From NCBI RefSeq assembly GCF_006715395.1, contig NZ_VFNC01000002.1, forward strand, positions 3,596,001 through 3,660,000: a stretch of DNA of 64,000 bases, read 5' to 3'. This DNA comes from Streptomyces sp. SLBN-31. GTDB lineage: Bacteria; Actinomycetota; Actinomycetes; Streptomycetales; Streptomycetaceae. Below are positions 8,457-17,611 of the stretch, piece by piece. The notes under the pieces are model-generated. The model saw nothing but the letters and a program-made list of their open reading frames with translations, was not told where the DNA came from and ran no database searches. Every line of letters begins with the position of its first letter. Position 1 is the first letter of the stretch. The position numbers and the translations under genes were made by a program.

Positions 8457-9857
8457 TCAGGAGAACAGGCGCCTCCAGGTCTCCGGCCCCGGAAAGCCGT
8501 CCGCGGCGCCGCCCCGCCAGCCCTGGGCACGCTGGAAGGCCTCGACGTTACGACGGTCCGCCTCGCCCCAACGCGGACCCGGACCCGTCCTGTAGTACTT
8601 GCCGAACCCCTTCTTCACCAGCTGCTTCCCGAGCAGCGTGACGTACTGGTTGTTCGCGCCCGGCCGGAACATCGCGCGCCCCGGGTAGCCGGGCACCCCG
8701 TGCGAGGCCGGCGCTCCCGCGGCTCCCGTCGACGGAACCGTGCCCGTGCCGTCGGCCGGGGTCGTGCCCGCCGCCGGGACGTTCCTGCCCTCCCCCGTCA
8801 CCAGCAGCGCCCAGGTCTGCGGCCCCGGCAGTCCGTCGGCGTCCGCGCCCTGCCAGCCCTGAGCCAGCTGGAAGGCCTGGGTGGCCCGCCGGTCGGCGTC
8901 GGACCAGCGCGGGCCGGGACCCGAGGTGTAGAAACGGGCGGCGCCGCGCGCCACGAGCATCTGACCGAGCTGGGTGACGTACTTGTTGTCGGCGCCGGGG
9001 CCGAAAGAGCCCGCTCCGGGGAACACCGTGGCGGGGTGGTCCGAGGAGGCCGGCGTCACCGGCGTCGAGCCCGTCCCCGGGTCGCCCGCGTCCGCCGCTA
9101 GCCCCTTGTACCGGTAGGCGAGGTACTGGTCCGAGTGGCTCCAGTAGGCGTACGGGGTGGCCTGCCGGCGGGCGTGAGGGCGGGTCTCCTCGTAGGCGAT
9201 GTAGTAGGTGTGGGTGTAGTCGGTCCAGCCGCCGAAAATGACGACGTGCGAGCCGTTCTCCGGGTTCGCCGGATTGTGGAACAGCAGAATGTCGCCGGGT
9301 TCCAGGGCATCCTTGGGAATCCGGTCGCCGTACTTGTCGAGGCTGCCCGTCCATTCGTTCCCCGGCAGGTTCCAGGCCATCGAGACGAAGCCCGAGCAGT
9401 CCTGCCGGTAACCGTCGGGCCAGTAGTCCGTCATGCTGTACGGCACCTCGGCGGCGACCCATTTCTTGGCCCGGTTGATGATCTCCGCACGGGTGGTCGT
9501 GGGCGTCCTGAGCGTCTGCGCCGGCTTGACGGGCCTGCCGCCCGGTCCGTGCAGCGGGGCCTTGCCGCCCTGCGGGGTGGTGGGCTCGTCCCCCGTGTCA
9601 CCTGCGGGAACGCCCGGACCCGGGGGTGCTTGCGGGGCGGCGACTGCGGGCACCGCGTACCCGGCGCCGAGGGCCGCGGCGGCCGCCGCGACGATCACCG
9701 TCCCGGCGGTCCCCCCGCCCGGGCGCAGCCGGGAACGGTGGCGGGCAGCGGGGTGGTGGAACGCCTTGGAGGGGGAAAGCACCCGGCGCCAGTGCAGGCA
9801 TCCGGGGCAGTCGCAGTCGCTCACGGGATCGAATTCCTCGAATACCGGAGTCTCCAT
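8457..9857 (-). CDS. Membrane-anchored wall hydrolase: NlpC/P60-like domain plus two peptidoglycan-binding repeats
   Basis: Predicted 466-residue wall hydrolase. The N-terminus carries a Cys-rich DCDCPGCLHW cluster before a single membrane segment (VIVAAAAAALGAGYAVPAV). Next comes an amidase-like domain with Cys in QDCSGFVSMAW and His in GSHVVIFGGW, resembling NlpC/P60 or CHAP enzymes. Two C-terminal repeats of about 70 residues follow, each of the form FxPGAxNxYVTxLG...YxxGPGPRW...AFQxAQGW...PGPxTW. The ATG at 9857 has GAGGGGAA upstream. The bond cut is not determinable. Confidence 0.82.
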   Translation of the reverse strand: METPVFEEFDPVSDCDCPGCLHWRRVLSPSKAFHHPAARHRSRLRPGGGTAGTVIVAAAAAALGAGYAVPAVAAPQAPPGPGVPAGDTGDEPTTPQGGKAPLHGPGGRPVKPAQTLRTPTTTRAEIINRAKKWVAAEVPYSMTDYWPDGYRQDCSGFVSMAWNLPGNEWTGSLDKYGDRIPKDALEPGDILLFHNPANPENGSHVVIFGGWTDYTHTYYIAYEETRPHARRQATPYAYWSHSDQYLAYRYKGLAADAGDPGTGSTPVTPASSDHPATVFPGAGSFGPGADNKYVTQLGQMLVARGAARFYTSGPGPRWSDADRRATQAFQLAQGWQGADADGLPGPQTWALLVTGEGRNVPAAGTTPADGTGTVPSTGAAGAPASHGVPGYPGRAMFRPGANNQYVTLLGKQLVKKGFGKYYRTGPGPRWGEADRRNVEAFQRAQGWRGGAADGFPGPETWRRLFS

Positions 9858-10044
9858 GCGATTCCCCTCACACTCCAGGCCGAAATCTCCGCACTCGTGC
9901 ACGTCTGCCAGTTTCCCAACTGTGTTCCGCGCGCGCATTCTGACGGTCCGAATGACGTAACGCCCCTCACCCTCCCCCCGGCCCCTTGGCCCGCCCGCGG
10001 TCGGGAGCAGCCCCGGAGATCGGGTAGAGTTGCGGCGTCAGCAG

Positions 10045-10118
10045 GCGCCGCTAGCTCAGTTGGTTAGAGCAGCTGACTCTTAATCAGCGGGTCCGGGGTT
10101 CGAGTCCCTGGCGGCGCA
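10045..10118 (+). tRNA. tRNA-Lys (CTT), second identical copy
   Basis: Same 74-nt sequence as the copy at 4248-4321, with a GCGCCGC/GCGGCGC acceptor stem and CTT anticodon. A -10 element TAGAGT lies at 10025-10030, with the start expected about eight bases before the mature 5' end. CCA is not encoded. Confidence 0.97.
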
Positions 10119-10124
10119 CGTTGT

Positions 10125-10171
10125 CGATGGCGAGGCATGTTCGCGGAGAACGCGAACCGGCCTCGCCATCG
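10125..10171 (+). terminator. Terminator of the second tRNA-Lys
   Basis: Very long hairpin: outer arms CGATGGCGAGGC / GCCTCGCCATCG (12 bp) and inner arms GTTCGCG / CGCGAAC around a GAGAA loop, giving about 19 paired bases with a small internal bulge. Confidence 0.85.
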
Positions 10172-10292
10172 TCGTCTCCGCGCGGCTGCGCCGCGCGGCC
10201 GCATCGGGCGCAAGGCCCTCCACAGCAGTGGGGGCCTTTCGCATGTGGCCGGAACGGGGGCCTCGCCCTGTTTGGCCGGATACCCTCTCGCC

Positions 10293-11009
10293 ATGGCAGC
10301 CCGAGACCTCCAGGAGCGGATCAAGAAGCTCATCATCGACCGCAGGCTGCCCTCCGGGGCCCCGCTGCCGACCGAGCCCGAACTGATGGAGTTCCTCGGC
10401 GCGAGCCGGAACTCGGTGCGCGAGGCACTCAAGGCGCTGCAGGCGATGGGCATCGTGGAGATCCGGCACGGCTTCGGGACGTACGTCGGCCCGATGTCGC
10501 TGGCCCCGATGATCGAGGGCCTGGCCTTCCGCACGGTGGCCGGGCACCACCGCGGCGAGAACTCCCTGCTGCAGCTGCTGGAGCTGCGCGAGGCGGTGGA
10601 GACGGGGCTGGTGTCACGGCTCGCGGGGCGGATCCCGGAACGGGACCTCGTTGAACTCGACGCGCTCGTGGACCGTATGGAACGGGAGGCCGCACACGGA
10701 GGTGCCGGCCTCGCCGAGACCGACCGCGCGTTTCACGCCACCCTCTACCGGGGTCTGGACAACGTGTTGCTGGGCGAGGTCCTGGAAGCGTTCTGGGACA
10801 CCTTCCACCGTGTGCACACGGATCTGGGAGGTGCTCCGCCCGACCACAGGATCACCTGCGAACAGCACCGGGACATCCTCGACGCGGTGCGGTCCGGCGA
10901 CTCGGTACGGGCGGAGGAGGCCATAAGAGAGCACTTCGGCAACCTGCGCGCACGGCTGTCCACCACTGGTCCACAAGACCCCCACACGCACCGCAATGAA
11001 CGCGTATGA
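10293..11009 (+). CDS. GntR-family regulator, FadR/FCD type
   Basis: Predicted 238-residue repressor or activator. The N-terminal winged helix is clear (LPTEPELMEFLGASRNSVREALKALQAMGIVEIRHGFGTYV). The C-terminal FCD-like all-helical ligand domain has HR-type metal ligands spread through DRAFHATLYRGLDN and CEQHRDIL. There is no Shine-Dalgarno before the ATG at 10293; instead TACCCT ends six bases upstream, predicting a leaderless mRNA. It is divergent from nothing and stands between tRNA-Lys and the csl locus. Its target is unknown. Confidence 0.85.
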   Translation: MAARDLQERIKKLIIDRRLPSGAPLPTEPELMEFLGASRNSVREALKALQAMGIVEIRHGFGTYVGPMSLAPMIEGLAFRTVAGHHRGENSLLQLLELREAVETGLVSRLAGRIPERDLVELDALVDRMEREAAHGGAGLAETDRAFHATLYRGLDNVLLGEVLEAFWDTFHRVHTDLGGAPPDHRITCEQHRDILDAVRSGDSVRAEEAIREHFGNLRARLSTTGPQDPHTHRNERV

Positions 11010-11327
11010 CCGGTAAACAGCGCGTTTCGCATCTTGCGATCATGCTGAACGCCGTAGAACCCTGTTTTCCAAGATGCTGCGGATACGCGGCAGTTGGGGG
11101 ACTAGTAAGCGGTTGCGGCGTTCTGCGGGGATAGGGGGCCCTGTTCACGAGCCGGTGCCGAGGGGGGCATCATGCAACCGGAAGGGCGCGGTTCCATGTC
11201 TACCCGTGTGGAAAGCGTGGTGGCCGCGGCCCGCCGCTGACACGCCTGTGAGGGGTCGAGGGGGACCGTTCACCGGTGGTAAGGAAACGACACGACACGC
11301 GCTCACCCGCGTGTGGGGGGATGACTC
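11010..11327 (+). other. 318-bp region upstream of cslA
   Basis: It holds a candidate small ORF at 11172-11240 (separate entry). After that, an open frame runs through 11250-11331 and ends in a TGA overlapping the cslA start; I do not call it as a gene. The cslA promoter should be here, but I see no convincing -35/-10 pair. Confidence 0.5.
11172..11240 (+). CDS. Candidate 22-aa small ORF upstream of cslA
   Basis: ATG at 11172 preceded by a strong GAGGGGGG ribosome site at about five bases. It encodes a 22-residue peptide (MQPEGRGS, then MSTRVESVVAAARR) ending at TGA 11238-11240. The C-terminal half is basic and helix-prone. About two thirds of codons end in G or C, as expected for a translated frame, but the sample is tiny. 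It sits 87 bases before cslA and could be a leader peptide or an unannotated small protein. No family is recognised. Confidence 0.4.
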   Translation: MQPEGRGSMSTRVESVVAAARR

Positions 11328-13325
11328 ATGACGTCGACGCCGACGGGCGCCCGGCATAACTTCGACCCGTCCGAAACCACCCAGCCGAGAGTGGATCCTC
11401 ACCGGAACAGCACGACGGGCCAGTTCCGGCGGATCAAGAAAACCCTGCCGAGATACGACTACGAGCACTACAGCCGACTGGCCGGCCCCCTCACCCAGCC
11501 CGACCCGGACAAGCCCTACAAGGTGCAGTACCGCTCACTGCTCTCGCAGGAGCCGCACCGCATAAGGGCCGCCCTGATGCTGGGCGCGGCCCCGCTGCTG
11601 TCCCTGGTCCTGCTGGCCTGGCTGCTGCAGCCGGAGCACTGGACCGAACGCGACTACCCGGCCTTCGACTTCCTGCCGGTGCTGGACGTCGTGATGCTCG
11701 TCTCGATCGGTCTGATCGAGTTCTTCCGCTGCATGAACGTGCTGTCCAACGCGCACGCCACCCTGGTCGCCCGCGACCCGGTCCCGGTGGTGCCGGAGAC
11801 CGGCACGAGAGTCGCGTTCATCACGACGTACGTGCCCGGCAAGGAACCCCTGGAGATGGTCACGAAGACCCTGGAGGCGGCCGTACGGCTGCGCCACCGG
11901 GGCCTTCTGCACATCTGGCTCCTGGACGAGGGCGACGACGACGAGGTCAAGGCGGTCTGCGAGCGGCTCGGCGTGCACCACTTCTCCCGCAAGGGCGTGG
12001 AGCAGTGGAACCAGAAGAAGGGCCCGTTCCGTGCGAAGACCAAGCACGGCAACTACAACGCCTGGCTCCAGGCGCACGGCGACGACTACGACTACTTCGC
12101 CTCCGTCGACACCGATCACGTGCCGCTGCCCAACTACCTGGAGCGGATGCTCGGCTTCTTCCGCGACCCGGACGTCGGCTTCGTCATCGGCCCGCAGGTG
12201 TACGGCAACTACGACAACCCCATCACCAAGGCGGCCGAGTCCCAGCAGTTCCTCTTCCACGCCCTCATCCAGCGGGCCGGGAACTTCTACGGCGCCCCCA
12301 TGTTCGTCGGTACGTCGAACGCCGTACGCATCAAGGCCCTGAAGCAGATCGGCGGCCTGTACGACTCGATCACCGAGGACATGGCGACCGGCTTCGAGAT
12401 CCACCGCCACAAGAACCCGTCGACGGGCAAGAAGTGGCGCTCGGTGTACACGCCGGACGTGCTCGCCGTCGGTGAGGGCCCGGGCGCCTGGACGGACTTC
12501 TTCACGCAGCAACTGCGCTGGTCGCGGGGGACGTACGAGACGATCCTCAAGCAGTACTGGAAGGGCTGGTTCTCGCTGCCTCCGGGCAAGCTCTTCAACT
12601 ACACGATGATGATCATCTTCTACCCGATGTCGGCCCTCAACTGGATCCTGGCGGCGCTGAGTTGCGCGCTGTTCCTGGGCCTGGGCGCCTCGGGTGTGAA
12701 CATCGACCCGACCGTGTGGCTGATGCTGTACGGCAACGCCTCCGCGCTGCAGATCGGCCTGTACGTCTGGAACCGCCGGCACAACGTCTCCCCGCACGAG
12801 CCCGAGGGCTCCGGCGGTGTGGCGGGCATGGTGATGTCGGCGCTGTCGGCTCCGATCTACGCCCGCTCGCTGATGGACGCGGTGCTGCGGCGCAAGAGCA
12901 AGTTCGTGGTGACGCCCAAGGGCGACTCGGCCAGCCCGGACACTCTGTTCGGGACCTTCCGCGTCCACCTGTTCTTCATCCTGGTCTTCGGCGCCTCCAT
13001 CGGTGCCGGTTTCGCGCTGGGTCACTCGCACCCGGCGATGATCACCTGGGCCACGTTCGCCCTGCTGATCACCGCGTCACCGATCTTCGCCTGGCGGTAC
13101 TCGCTGCGGAAGGCGAAGAAGGAGCCGGTTCCCGTGTACGCGGAGCCGCAGGACGCGCCGCCCGCCGTGCCCTACCAGCCGCGGCCGCTGCCGGAGCGGC
13201 AGGCGACACCGCCGCACGGCACCGGGCACAAGCCCACCTGGGCCGCCGCGGACGGCGCCTCGGAGGCGGGAAACGACCAGACGATGCAGATCGCGCTCGG
13301 TGGATTCGGGGGACGTAAGGAATGA
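11328..13325 (+). CDS. cslA: Cellulose synthase-like glycosyltransferase (GT2)
   Basis: Polytopic membrane synthase that makes a beta-glycan at hyphal tips, where CslA is needed for tip integrity and aerial growth in Streptomyces. Two N-terminal membrane helices (about 75-130) precede the GT2 domain with DEGDDDE, the DxD site SVDTDHVP, the catalytic TED in YDSITEDMATGF, and QQLRWSRGTYE (QxxRW). About five C-terminal helices follow. The tail is Pro-rich and cytoplasmic. The ATG at 11328 has GTGGGGGG upstream. The stop overlaps the glxA start, so the two genes are translationally coupled. Confidence 0.95.
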   Translation: MTSTPTGARHNFDPSETTQPRVDPHRNSTTGQFRRIKKTLPRYDYEHYSRLAGPLTQPDPDKPYKVQYRSLLSQEPHRIRAALMLGAAPLLSLVLLAWLLQPEHWTERDYPAFDFLPVLDVVMLVSIGLIEFFRCMNVLSNAHATLVARDPVPVVPETGTRVAFITTYVPGKEPLEMVTKTLEAAVRLRHRGLLHIWLLDEGDDDEVKAVCERLGVHHFSRKGVEQWNQKKGPFRAKTKHGNYNAWLQAHGDDYDYFASVDTDHVPLPNYLERMLGFFRDPDVGFVIGPQVYGNYDNPITKAAESQQFLFHALIQRAGNFYGAPMFVGTSNAVRIKALKQIGGLYDSITEDMATGFEIHRHKNPSTGKKWRSVYTPDVLAVGEGPGAWTDFFTQQLRWSRGTYETILKQYWKGWFSLPPGKLFNYTMMIIFYPMSALNWILAALSCALFLGLGASGVNIDPTVWLMLYGNASALQIGLYVWNRRHNVSPHEPEGSGGVAGMVMSALSAPIYARSLMDAVLRRKSKFVVTPKGDSASPDTLFGTFRVHLFFILVFGASIGAGFALGHSHPAMITWATFALLITASPIFAWRYSLRKAKKEPVPVYAEPQDAPPAVPYQPRPLPERQATPPHGTGHKPTWAAADGASEAGNDQTMQIALGGFGGRKE

Positions 13326-15259
13326 ACGACCGTGCAGGCCGCCGCCGCGCCCGCAGGCTCGCCATCGGGACGGCGGTGGTGCTCGCGCTGGCCGGGATGA
13401 ACGGTCCGTGGCTGTACCGCTTCGGGACGGCCAAGTATCACCAGTACCAGATCAACAAACCCGAGTACAAAGCGGACAACGGCCACTGGCAGATCGTGGA
13501 GTTCCCCAAGGAGTACCGCCAGGACACCATCCACGCGGCGCTCCTTCGCACCGGCAAGGTGCTGATGATCGCCGGCTCGGGCAACAACCAGGACAACTTC
13601 AACGCCAAGAGGTTCGACACCCGGATCTGGGACCCGGTCAAGGGCACGATCAAGAAGGTCCCGACGCCGAAGGACCTGTTCTGCACCGGGCACACCCAGC
13701 TCGCCAACGGCAATCTGCTGATCGCCGGCGGCACCAAGCGGTACGAGAAGCTGAAGGGGGACATCACCAAGGCCGGCGGCCTGATGGTGGTGCACAACGA
13801 GAACCCGGACAAGCCGATCACCCTGCCGGCGGGGACCGTGTTCACCGGCAAGGAGAACGGCAGGACCTTCGTGTCCAAGGACCCGGTGCTCGTGCCGCGC
13901 GCGAAGAAGGTCTTCGACAAGGCGACCGGCAGGTTCCTGCGCAACGACCCGGGGCTCGGCCGGATCTACGTCGAGGCGAAGAAGAGCGGCACCAGGTACG
14001 AGACCGGCACCCAGGACAACTACCGCATCCAGGGCCTGACCGGTGCCGCGGCGCGCAACACGTACGGCATCGCGCAGAAGCTCGCCCTCGACAAGAAGGA
14101 CTTCCAGGGGATCAGGGACGCCTTCGAGTTCGACCCGGTCGCCGAGAAGTACATCAAGGTCGACCCGATGAACGAGGCCCGCTGGTACCCGACGCTCACC
14201 ACGCTGAGCGACGGCAGGATCCTCAGCGTCTCCGGGCTCGACGACATCGGCCAGCTGGTGCCGGGCAAGAACGAGATCTTCGACCCGAAGACGAAGACGT
14301 GGACGTACACGTCGAAGATCCGGCAGTTCCCGACCTACCCGGCGCTCTTCCTGATGCAGAACGGCAAGATCTTCTACTCGGGTTCGAACGCCGGCTACGG
14401 GCCGGACAACGTCGGCCGTGTTCCGGGCATCTGGGACGTCGCCACGAACAGGTTCACCAAGCTGCCCGGGCTCAGCGACGCGAACGAGATGGAGACGTCC
14501 GGGACGGTGCTGCTGCCGCCGGCGCAGGACGAGAAGTTCCTGGTGATCGGTGGTGGCGGGGTCGGCGAGTCCAAGCTGTCCAGCAACAGGACCCGGCTCA
14601 TCGGCCTCAAGGACAAGAACCCGAAGTTCAAGGACGGGCCGACGCTGGAGAAGGGCACGCGGTATCCGCAGTCGTCGATCCTGCCGGACGACTCGGTGCT
14701 GGTGTCGGGCGGCTCCGAGGACTACCGCGGGCGCGGCGACTCCAACATCCTGCAGGCCAGGCTCTACCACCCGGACACCAACACCTTCGACCGGGTGGCC
14801 GATCCACTGGTGGGACGCAACTACCACTCCGGGTCGATCCTGCTGCCGGACGGGCGCGTGATGTTCTTCGGCTCGGACTCGCTCTACGGCGACAAGGCCA
14901 ACACCAAGCCCGGCACGTTCGAGCAGCGCATCGAGATCTACACGCCGCCCTATCTGTACCGGGACTCCCGGCCGTCGCTGTCCGGCGGACCGCAGACGAT
15001 CGCGCGCGGCGGGACGGGCACGTTCACCTCGCCGCAGGCCTCCGCCATCAAGAAGGTGCGGCTGATCCGGCCCAGTGCGTCGACCCATGTGACCGACGTC
15101 GACCAGCGGTCGGTCGCCCTGGACTTCAAGACGTCGGGGAACAAGGTGACGGTGACCATGCCGAAGAACCGGAACCTGGTCACCGCCGGCTGGTACATGC
15201 TGTTCGTGGACGACGACCAGGGGACGCCGAGCAAGGCACAGTGGGTCAAGGTGCCGTAG
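13322..15259 (+). CDS. glxA: GlxA, membrane-anchored copper radical oxidase (galactose-oxidase-like)
   Basis: Mono-copper oxidase with a Cys-Tyr radical cofactor, required with CslA for glycan deposition at the tip. The N-terminal signal anchor covers residues 13-30. Residues fit the family: Cys121 (LFCTGH) for the thioether link, Trp288 stacked on Tyr289 (NEARWYP), copper ligands Tyr501-His502 (GRNYHSG) and His589 (ASTHVTDVD). Kelch-type repeats form the core, and a DUF1929 domain closes the C-terminus. The ATG overlaps the cslA stop (ATGA). Residue numbering counts from this start and agrees with that reported for S. lividans GlxA. Confidence 0.95.
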   Translation: MNDRAGRRRARRLAIGTAVVLALAGMNGPWLYRFGTAKYHQYQINKPEYKADNGHWQIVEFPKEYRQDTIHAALLRTGKVLMIAGSGNNQDNFNAKRFDTRIWDPVKGTIKKVPTPKDLFCTGHTQLANGNLLIAGGTKRYEKLKGDITKAGGLMVVHNENPDKPITLPAGTVFTGKENGRTFVSKDPVLVPRAKKVFDKATGRFLRNDPGLGRIYVEAKKSGTRYETGTQDNYRIQGLTGAAARNTYGIAQKLALDKKDFQGIRDAFEFDPVAEKYIKVDPMNEARWYPTLTTLSDGRILSVSGLDDIGQLVPGKNEIFDPKTKTWTYTSKIRQFPTYPALFLMQNGKIFYSGSNAGYGPDNVGRVPGIWDVATNRFTKLPGLSDANEMETSGTVLLPPAQDEKFLVIGGGGVGESKLSSNRTRLIGLKDKNPKFKDGPTLEKGTRYPQSSILPDDSVLVSGGSEDYRGRGDSNILQARLYHPDTNTFDRVADPLVGRNYHSGSILLPDGRVMFFGSDSLYGDKANTKPGTFEQRIEIYTPPYLYRDSRPSLSGGPQTIARGGTGTFTSPQASAIKKVRLIRPSASTHVTDVDQRSVALDFKTSGNKVTVTMPKNRNLVTAGWYMLFVDDDQGTPSKAQWVKVP

Positions 15260-15266
15260 CGCGCGG

Positions 15267-16307
15267 CTACTCGGCAGCCTTGGCGAGGGCGAGTGCGTAA
15301 CTCGCCCACCACTGCCCGGCCGCCGGGCCGCCCCGGCAGGTGCCGTCCGACTCCCCCGGCCGCTTGACCCACAGGTAGGCGTCCACGAGGGGGTCGGCGG
15401 TCCTGGTCGTCGGCGCCTCCCCGAGCGCCCGGCCCGGCGGGTTGCACCAGTTCTCGGCGGGCTTCCCACCCGTGTACGGGCCGTTGCCGTTGCGGCTGGT
15501 GTCGATGACGAAGTGCTTGCCGCCGACCTTGGCGGAGAGCCGCTTGCCGTAGGCGATGGAGTCCTTCGTCGAGTAGAAGTTGGAGACGTTGACCGAGAAG
15601 CCGTCGGCCTGGGCGATGCCCGCGCGCTGGAGGGGCTGGAAGATCTGGTCGGGGTGGCCCCAGCCGGCGTTGCCCGCGTCCAGGTAGACCCTGGTGGACT
15701 TCAGGGACTTCAGCTTGCTTATGGCGTAGTCGAGCAGGGCGTAGCGCTCCTCCTGGAACTGGCCCGGCGTGCAGCCGTCCACCAGGTGCAGTACGGCGTC
15801 GGGTTCCAGGATCACCATCGCCGGGCGGTCCTGGATGCCCGCGGCCACCCCGTCGATCCAGGCGCGGTAGGCGTTGCCGTCGGCGGCGCCGCCCTGCGAG
15901 TACTGGCCGCAGTCGCGGTGCGGGATGTCGTAGAGCACCAGCAGGGCCGTGCGGCCGGCCTTGTCGGCGGCCTCGGTGAAGCCCCTGGCCTCCTGCTCCG
16001 GGTTCTCCGGGCCGATCCACTCACCGGTCGGCTGCTCGGCGATCTTCCGGATCCGCTCGGCCTCGGTGTCCTTGCCGGCCTTGGCGTACGCGGCGACCTG
16101 GCGGGCCGCGTTGCCGTCCGGGTTGACCCAGAACGGGTCGCTGTCCTTGGGCTGTTGGGTGATCCTGGCGCCGGCGTCGCCGTCCTTGCCGTCACCGCCG
16201 CCGGAGGAACACCCCGCCACCAGCAGCGCCGCCCCCAGCACCACCGCGGAAGCCCTCATCGCGGTCCCGAAGGCGAACCCCGACCCAGCCCCCCTGCTGC
16301 CGTACAT
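15267..16307 (-). CDS. cslZ: GH6 endoglucanase lipoprotein, CslZ-type
   Basis: Secreted beta-1,4-glucanase of 346 residues. The N-terminus ends in lipobox LLVAGC, so it is probably lipid-anchored. GH6 motifs: YDIPHRDCGQYSQGG at the loop holding a key Asp, VILEPDAVLHL for the general acid, and VYLDAGNAGWGHPDQI. The ATG at 16307 follows AAGGGGGAG. It converges on glxA with seven bases between stops, the usual position of cslZ beside cslA-glxA. It is thought to trim or release the CslA glycan. The symbol rests on position and family. Confidence 0.88.
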   Translation of the reverse strand: MYGSRGAGSGFAFGTAMRASAVVLGAALLVAGCSSGGGDGKDGDAGARITQQPKDSDPFWVNPDGNAARQVAAYAKAGKDTEAERIRKIAEQPTGEWIGPENPEQEARGFTEAADKAGRTALLVLYDIPHRDCGQYSQGGAADGNAYRAWIDGVAAGIQDRPAMVILEPDAVLHLVDGCTPGQFQEERYALLDYAISKLKSLKSTRVYLDAGNAGWGHPDQIFQPLQRAGIAQADGFSVNVSNFYSTKDSIAYGKRLSAKVGGKHFVIDTSRNGNGPYTGGKPAENWCNPPGRALGEAPTTRTADPLVDAYLWVKRPGESDGTCRGGPAAGQWWASYALALAKAAE

Positions 16308-16742
16308 CCAACTCCCCCTTGGGTGCACCGGTCCAAGTCTCAATCCTGACATAGCGGCGCGCCGCCCACGAGATCGCCCGAGCCTTGTCGGGGAGCTGTT
16401 ACAGCACCGACGGGCAAGGGCCGCGCAGCACGCCGAGTCGTGGCCCGCGCGGGAGCGAGACCGTGCTGACGCGGCACTGGAACGACGAGCCACCAGGGCC
16501 TATGACACAGAGCCACCGGAGCGGAACCTGGCGTCATAACCCTCTAGGCTCTGGCGCTCATTCGTTCTAGGGTGTTCTCACATGGCCCCGGCCCCCGGCC
16601 ATTCGGTCACCACCGGAACTTCCGCACCTCCCGCGCCGGACGCCGGGTTACTCCCGCAACCCGTGCGCGCGCGGTCGAGGACCAGCCCGGTCGACGGCTT
16701 CCGGGGGAGCGGGCCGTCGACCGGGCCAGGTACCCCTGGGTC
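16308..16742. other. 435-bp intergenic region upstream of the endoglucanase
   Basis: No supported gene. It contains a 12-bp palindrome GCGGCGCGCCGC at 16354-16365, about 50 bases before the endoglucanase start, which could be an operator. A 70-codon frame at 16582-16794 is judged not coding. Confidence 0.5.
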
Positions 16743-17432
16743 TCATGCGCCGGTTCCGGTGAGGTACGCCGACACGACCACGTTCGCCGTGTAGCTGCGG
16801 TCGGCCGGGTCGAAGGTGCCGCCGCAGGTGATCAGGCGCAGTTCGGCGCGGCCCGGCCGGTGGACGCCGTAGGCCTGCCGGGCGTCGAAGTGGTCGCGGG
16901 TGAGGACCCGGACGTCGTCGACGGTGAACTCGGCGACGTGGCCGTCGTCGCGGACCACGCGGACGGTCCGGCCGGGTGTCAGGGTGCTGAGCTTGTAGAA
17001 GACGGCGGGCCGGGTCTCGGTGTCGACGTGCCCCACCATCACGGCGGCTCCCGCGGCCCCCGGCTCGGCGCCGGCCGCGTACCACCCGACCACGCCCGCC
17101 TGGTCGAACGGCGGCGGATCGACCGCTCCCGCCCGGTCCAGCCCGCGCGCCACCACCGGCGCCTGCACGCCGAGGGCCGGAATGTCGAGGCGCTGCGGCA
17201 GCGCGTTGCCCAACGGGCGGGCGGCGGGCGGCAGTTCCACGGCCGGGGGCCGCCCGATCGCCGCCATGTCACCGGTGGCCGGCCCGGAGATCCCCGGCCG
17301 CACCTCGGTCACGTCCCGCCCCCACAGCCACAGCCCGAGCAGCAGCACGGCCCAGGCGCCACCGGTCAGCAGCCGCCCGGACCCCGTGGAACGGCGCCGG
17401 TCGAACTCGCCGTCGCGGAAGTCGTCACGCAT
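16743..17432 (-). CDS. Class F sortase
   Basis: Membrane-anchored transpeptidase, 229 residues, with one N-terminal helix (WAVLLLGLWLWG). Catalytic residues are visible: His in VMVGHVDT, Cys in RLITCGG and Arg in DPADRSY. Class F sortases are common in actinobacteria, with poorly known substrates. It lies 179 bases after a secreted protein gene on the same strand, which may be its substrate or partner, although that protein lacks an obvious sorting pentapeptide. The N-terminal helix is the only membrane anchor. Confidence 0.85.
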   Translation of the reverse strand: MRDDFRDGEFDRRRSTGSGRLLTGGAWAVLLLGLWLWGRDVTEVRPGISGPATGDMAAIGRPPAVELPPAARPLGNALPQRLDIPALGVQAPVVARGLDRAGAVDPPPFDQAGVVGWYAAGAEPGAAGAAVMVGHVDTETRPAVFYKLSTLTPGRTVRVVRDDGHVAEFTVDDVRVLTRDHFDARQAYGVHRPGRAELRLITCGGTFDPADRSYTANVVVSAYLTGTGA

Positions 17433-17611
17433 GGGCGGGACGTTCCGTCAGCGGGGCCGGCCGGGAGCGGAGGGAGCGGGGAGCAGCCTCCGAGGCACCG
17501 TCCGGGCGGGGTCCGGCGGGGGCGGCCGGCGGAAGCGGAAGGCGAGCGGGGGGTGGGGCGGTGTCGAAGGCATGTGCGCGGAGGGCGGGGGCGGGTGCGG
17601 GCATGGGCCGG

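Noticed and set aside
10064..10534. Minus-strand frames ending in ARDSNPGPAD
   Set aside because: They read antisense across tRNA-Lys and the FadR-type gene; a well-known spurious product of tRNA antisense.
11250..11331. 27-codon frame (GTG) whose stop overlaps the cslA start
   Set aside because: Starts without a proper ribosome site and has no resemblance to a family; could still be a coupled leader.
13172..15469. Long minus-strand frame opposite cslA-glxA
   Set aside because: Arg/Asp/Val-rich composition with codon bias mirroring the genuine sense genes; a high-GC shadow.
16582..16794. 70-codon frame starting with ATG, with TAGGGT ending eight bases upstream
   Set aside because: Pro/Ala/Arg-rich composition, a TTA codon and overlap with the sortase 3' end; spacing to the -10-like element differs from the others. 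No family resemblance.
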